From CAUUFM01 sp041844335 (GTDB taxonomy: Bacteria; Bacillota; Clostridia; Lachnospirales; Lachnospiraceae), in the NCBI GenBank assembly GCA_041844335.1, contig JBGZAX010000077.1, forward strand, positions 1 through 16,393: a stretch of DNA of 16,393 nucleotides, in the 5' to 3' direction. This document shows, in pieces, positions 14,433 through 16,393 of this stretch. The notes below the pieces were generated by a model that had not been told where the DNA came from, did not search any database, and worked only from the letters and a program-made list of their open reading frames with translations. The position numbers were made by a program, and so were the translations under genes. Positions within the stretch are counted from its first letter, which is position 1, and every line of letters begins with the position of its first letter.

Positions 14433-15497
14433 TTATTCCGCCAAATAATCATACAGTATGCTTTTATCTATTTTTTCTATTCTGCATTTTCCGAAATCCT
14501 CAAATAAAATAAGAGTTTGTTTTTTACCGCTGTTTTTTTTATCTTTCAGTATATATGGGATTAGCTCCTTTATGTCAAACGGCAGCTTGATTTTAAGCAT
14601 ATAGTATCTAAGGCACTCTATCAGAATATCATAGCTTTTATTATTTAATATATTTTTTTTAAGACACAGCTTTCCGATAAAAGAAAGTCCCATAGCCACG
14701 GCAATTCCGTGTGGTATTGAAAAGTTCGATTTTTTTTCAATTGAATGCCCTATAGTATGACCTAAGTTTAAGATATTTCTATTACCATTGTCGTATAGGT
14801 CATCTTTTATTATATTAAGTTTGATTTTTATACATTCTATTAACAGCAGCTCTATGTTATTGTAGTCAATTATGTGTTTTTTGTCCTTAATCTCTATACT
14901 TTTTTGTAAAAGCTCCATCACATATTTGCCTTTTATACAGGAATATTTTATAATTTCCGCAACTCCGCAGGAAATATCCGTGCCCTCGAGGCTTTTTAAA
15001 AAGTCCTTACAAATTAGTATATTATCTGCCTGATAAAAGGTTCCGATAAGATTTTTGCCGTATTTTGAATTTACCGCGGTCTTACCTCCGATTGCGGCAT
15101 CTACCATTGCAAGCAGGGTGGTAGGGATAAGAATTAAGCGCATACCTCGCATATAAAGAGCAGCGGTCAGTGCTGTCATATCGCATACAACTCCGCCGCC
15201 CAGAGCTATTATATAGTCCGATCTTGAAAAATCATTTTTAGATAAGATATCTATTGTTTTTAGCACGTTGTCTATGCTTTTATTGTTCTCCCCTGATTTT
15301 ACTATGTGAGAAAAGATGCTTATATTGGTGATTTTTAACAATTCAAGCATTCTATTTAAATAAATATCACTTATGGTATTATCGGTAATCAGCATAGCTT
15401 TTTTTGGATTGAGCATATTCAAAAAGTGCAAAATTTCATGAGTATCGCTCAAAAAAATCACATTTGTTTTTTTGTTGTTCAAAATTAAATTTTTCAT
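14433..15497 (-). CDS. aroB: 3-dehydroquinate synthase
   Basis: AroB cyclises DAHP (3-deoxy-D-arabino-heptulosonate 7-phosphate) to 3-dehydroquinate using NAD and a divalent metal. The 354-aa protein has the NAD-binding GGGVVCD (100-106; usually GGGVVGD), IPTTLLAMVDAAIGGKTAVN with the active-site Lys, the metal-binding Glu in AEIIKY, and the two metal-binding His in NLGHTIGHSIE and IPHGIAVAMGL. The last is usually HGEAVA, so the Glu after HG is Ile here, and Cys105 replaces a Gly. The metal ligands and catalytic lysine remain, so activity is expected. The ATG lies 1 nt after the aroF stop (TGATATG arrangement) with no good ribosome binding site, which suggests translational coupling. Confidence 0.94.
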   Translation of the reverse strand: MKNLILNNKKTNVIFLSDTHEILHFLNMLNPKKAMLITDNTISDIYLNRMLELLKITNISIFSHIVKSGENNKSIDNVLKTIDILSKNDFSRSDYIIALGGGVVCDMTALTAALYMRGMRLILIPTTLLAMVDAAIGGKTAVNSKYGKNLIGTFYQADNILICKDFLKSLEGTDISCGVAEIIKYSCIKGKYVMELLQKSIEIKDKKHIIDYNNIELLLIECIKIKLNIIKDDLYDNGNRNILNLGHTIGHSIEKKSNFSIPHGIAVAMGLSFIGKLCLKKNILNNKSYDILIECLRYYMLKIKLPFDIKELIPYILKDKKNSGKKQTLILFEDFGKCRIEKIDKSILYDYLAE

Positions 15498-15498
15498 A

Positions 15499-16305
15499 TC
15501 ATTTGTTAATGCAGGCTCTTATTTTATTCACATTTTTATAAAGATCAGAGAACTCTTCTGGGTTCAGCGATTGTTTTCCGTCACTAAGAGCAGTTTCCGG
15601 ATTGTTATGTACTTCTATCAATAAGCCATCGCAGCCTGCGGCGGTGGCAGCCATAGCCATAGCTGCAACATAGGAGGCTTTCCCGGTCGCATGGCTCGGA
15701 TCTACTATAATCGGGAGGTGAGACAGTTCCTTTACTACGGGGATTATTGAAAGATCAAGAGTATTTCTGGTGGCATTTTCAAATGTTCTTATACCTCTTT
15801 CGCACAGTATCACGTTCTCATTGCCCTCCAACATAATATATTCCGCACTCTGTAATAATTCATAGACGGTGTTTGCGTAGCCTCTTTTCAACAGTATAGG
15901 TTTATTTATTCTACCTAGTGCCTTTAGAAGCTCAAAATTTTGCATATTTCTTGCGCCCACCTGAATTATGTCGATTTCATCAAATAACGGGAGTTCATTT
16001 ATCCCCATAACCTCTGATACAATTAAAAGATTTGTCTGTTTTTTTGTCTCCGACAAAAGTCTTATACCGTCATTTTTCAATCCTTGGAAATCATAGGGAG
16101 AGGTTCGAGGTTTGAAGGCTCCTCCACGTAAAATTTTAATTCCAGTGGTTTTAAGCACATCTGATATTTCTAAAATTTGCTCCTCAGATTCAACGGAGCA
16201 GGGGCCTGCTATGATTTGAAATTCCCCTCCTCCTATAGACACCTCGCCTATTCTTATTACGCTATCCTCTCTTCTATAATTTCTTCCTGTTTTATTTAAA
16301 TTCAT
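15499..16305 (-). CDS. aroF: 3-deoxy-7-phosphoheptulonate (DAHP) synthase, type I-beta, single domain
   Basis: This is the first step of the shikimate pathway: phosphoenolpyruvate plus erythrose-4-phosphate give DAHP. The 268-aa barrel shows IIAGPCSVES (metal Cys C36), RGGAFKPRTSPYDFQGL, VGARNMQNFELL, KRGYANT, ILCERGIRTFE, DPSHATGK (metal His) and LLIEVHNNPETALSDGKQSL (metal Glu and Asp). This is the type I-beta family. Unlike the Thermotoga enzyme it lacks an N-terminal ferredoxin-like regulatory domain, and unlike the Bacillus enzyme it has no fused chorismate mutase; it therefore resembles the unregulated Pyrococcus-type form. AAGGA lies very close to the ATG (2 nt), which is unusual. It is the first gene of the aro operon. 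Confidence 0.94.
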   Translation of the reverse strand: MNLNKTGRNYRREDSVIRIGEVSIGGGEFQIIAGPCSVESEEQILEISDVLKTTGIKILRGGAFKPRTSPYDFQGLKNDGIRLLSETKKQTNLLIVSEVMGINELPLFDEIDIIQVGARNMQNFELLKALGRINKPILLKRGYANTVYELLQSAEYIMLEGNENVILCERGIRTFENATRNTLDLSIIPVVKELSHLPIIVDPSHATGKASYVAAMAMAATAAGCDGLLIEVHNNPETALSDGKQSLNPEEFSDLYKNVNKIRACINK

Positions 16306-16340
16306 TGTCCTTACCTATATTTTTTGCATTGTTTTTATCA

Positions 16341-16369
16341 ATTATACTACAATTTCTATTTTAATTCCA
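16341..16369 (-). promoter_or_regulatory. Probable promoter of the aro operon
   Basis: Reading the minus strand, a perfect TATAAT (16346-16341) is preceded at 17 nt by TGGAAT (16369-16364), a three-of-six match to the -35 box. Transcription would begin near 16334, leaving a leader of about 29 nt before aroF. That is too short for a T-box or attenuator, so any amino-acid control would have to act at this promoter. The window ends 24 bp further upstream. Confidence 0.5.
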
Positions 16370-16393
16370 TATTTTTAAATAAAAAATAAATAC

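Noticed and set aside
16306..16393. T-box or tryptophan attenuator upstream of aroF
   Set aside because: The leader predicted from the TATAAT promoter is only about 29 nt and shows no T-box sequence or leader peptide; further upstream is outside the window.
1..16393. CRISPR arrays, insertion sequences, phage or defence genes
   Set aside because: No spaced direct repeats beyond the phased operator boxes, no transposase, and every long reading frame is a recognised housekeeping gene.

Overview
The window is a compact, AT-rich stretch of chromosome carrying only housekeeping genes. It most likely comes from a low-GC Gram-positive (Firmicute) of the Clostridia. This rests on the mraZ-rsmH-ftsL-PBP-mraY-ftsQ-ftsZ gene order, an FtsZ ending in a DIPxFL tail, a ThiI without a rhodanese domain paired with a cysteine desulfurase, and strong AAGGAGG-type ribosome binding sites. 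I cannot name the genus. The spoIIGA-sigE-sigG block that often follows ftsZ in endospore formers is absent, which fits a non-sporulating or rearranged lineage but does not prove it.

Left part (1-7223, plus strand): a shortened division and cell wall (dcw) cluster. A terminator of an upstream gene (6-48) is followed by a good sigma-A-type promoter (77-105). Next come TGGT-type repeats whose ends fall at exact multiples of 10 bp (114-150, with further copies at 190 and 210), which look like the MraZ operator. The genes are mraZ, rsmH, an ftsL/divIC-like gene with a tyrosine-rich N terminus, a class B penicillin-binding protein, mraY, ftsQ/divIB and ftsZ. The genes commonly found between mraY and ftsQ (murD, ftsW/spoVE, murG, murB/murC) and the murE, murF and ftsA genes are missing. 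ftsZ has its own promoter (5885-5913) and most likely starts at a TTG codon.

Middle part (7224-11504, plus strand): two hairpins close the ftsZ transcript. A second operon follows: acyl-ACP thioesterase, ribosomal protein L11 methyltransferase (prmA), an IscS/NifS-type cysteine desulfurase, and thiI. The last two form a natural sulfur-transfer pair for tRNA 4-thiouridine, and the desulfurase probably also supplies other pathways.

Right part (11505-16393, minus strand): a five-gene shikimate/chorismate operon reading toward the middle. The order is aroF (DAHP synthase), aroB, aroA (EPSP synthase), aroC and a stand-alone AroQ-type chorismate mutase, behind a TATAAT promoter at the right edge. 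The shikimate steps aroD, aroE and aroK are not here. The EPSP synthase has Ala where glyphosate-sensitive enzymes have Gly (E. coli Gly96).

The two gene blocks converge on a 231-bp gap that holds a 16-bp-stem hairpin and, just before it, sequence able to form mutually exclusive stems. This is the only place where an undescribed RNA could sit. I saw no tRNA, rRNA, CRISPR array, insertion sequence or phage gene, and no clear novel multi-gene system.
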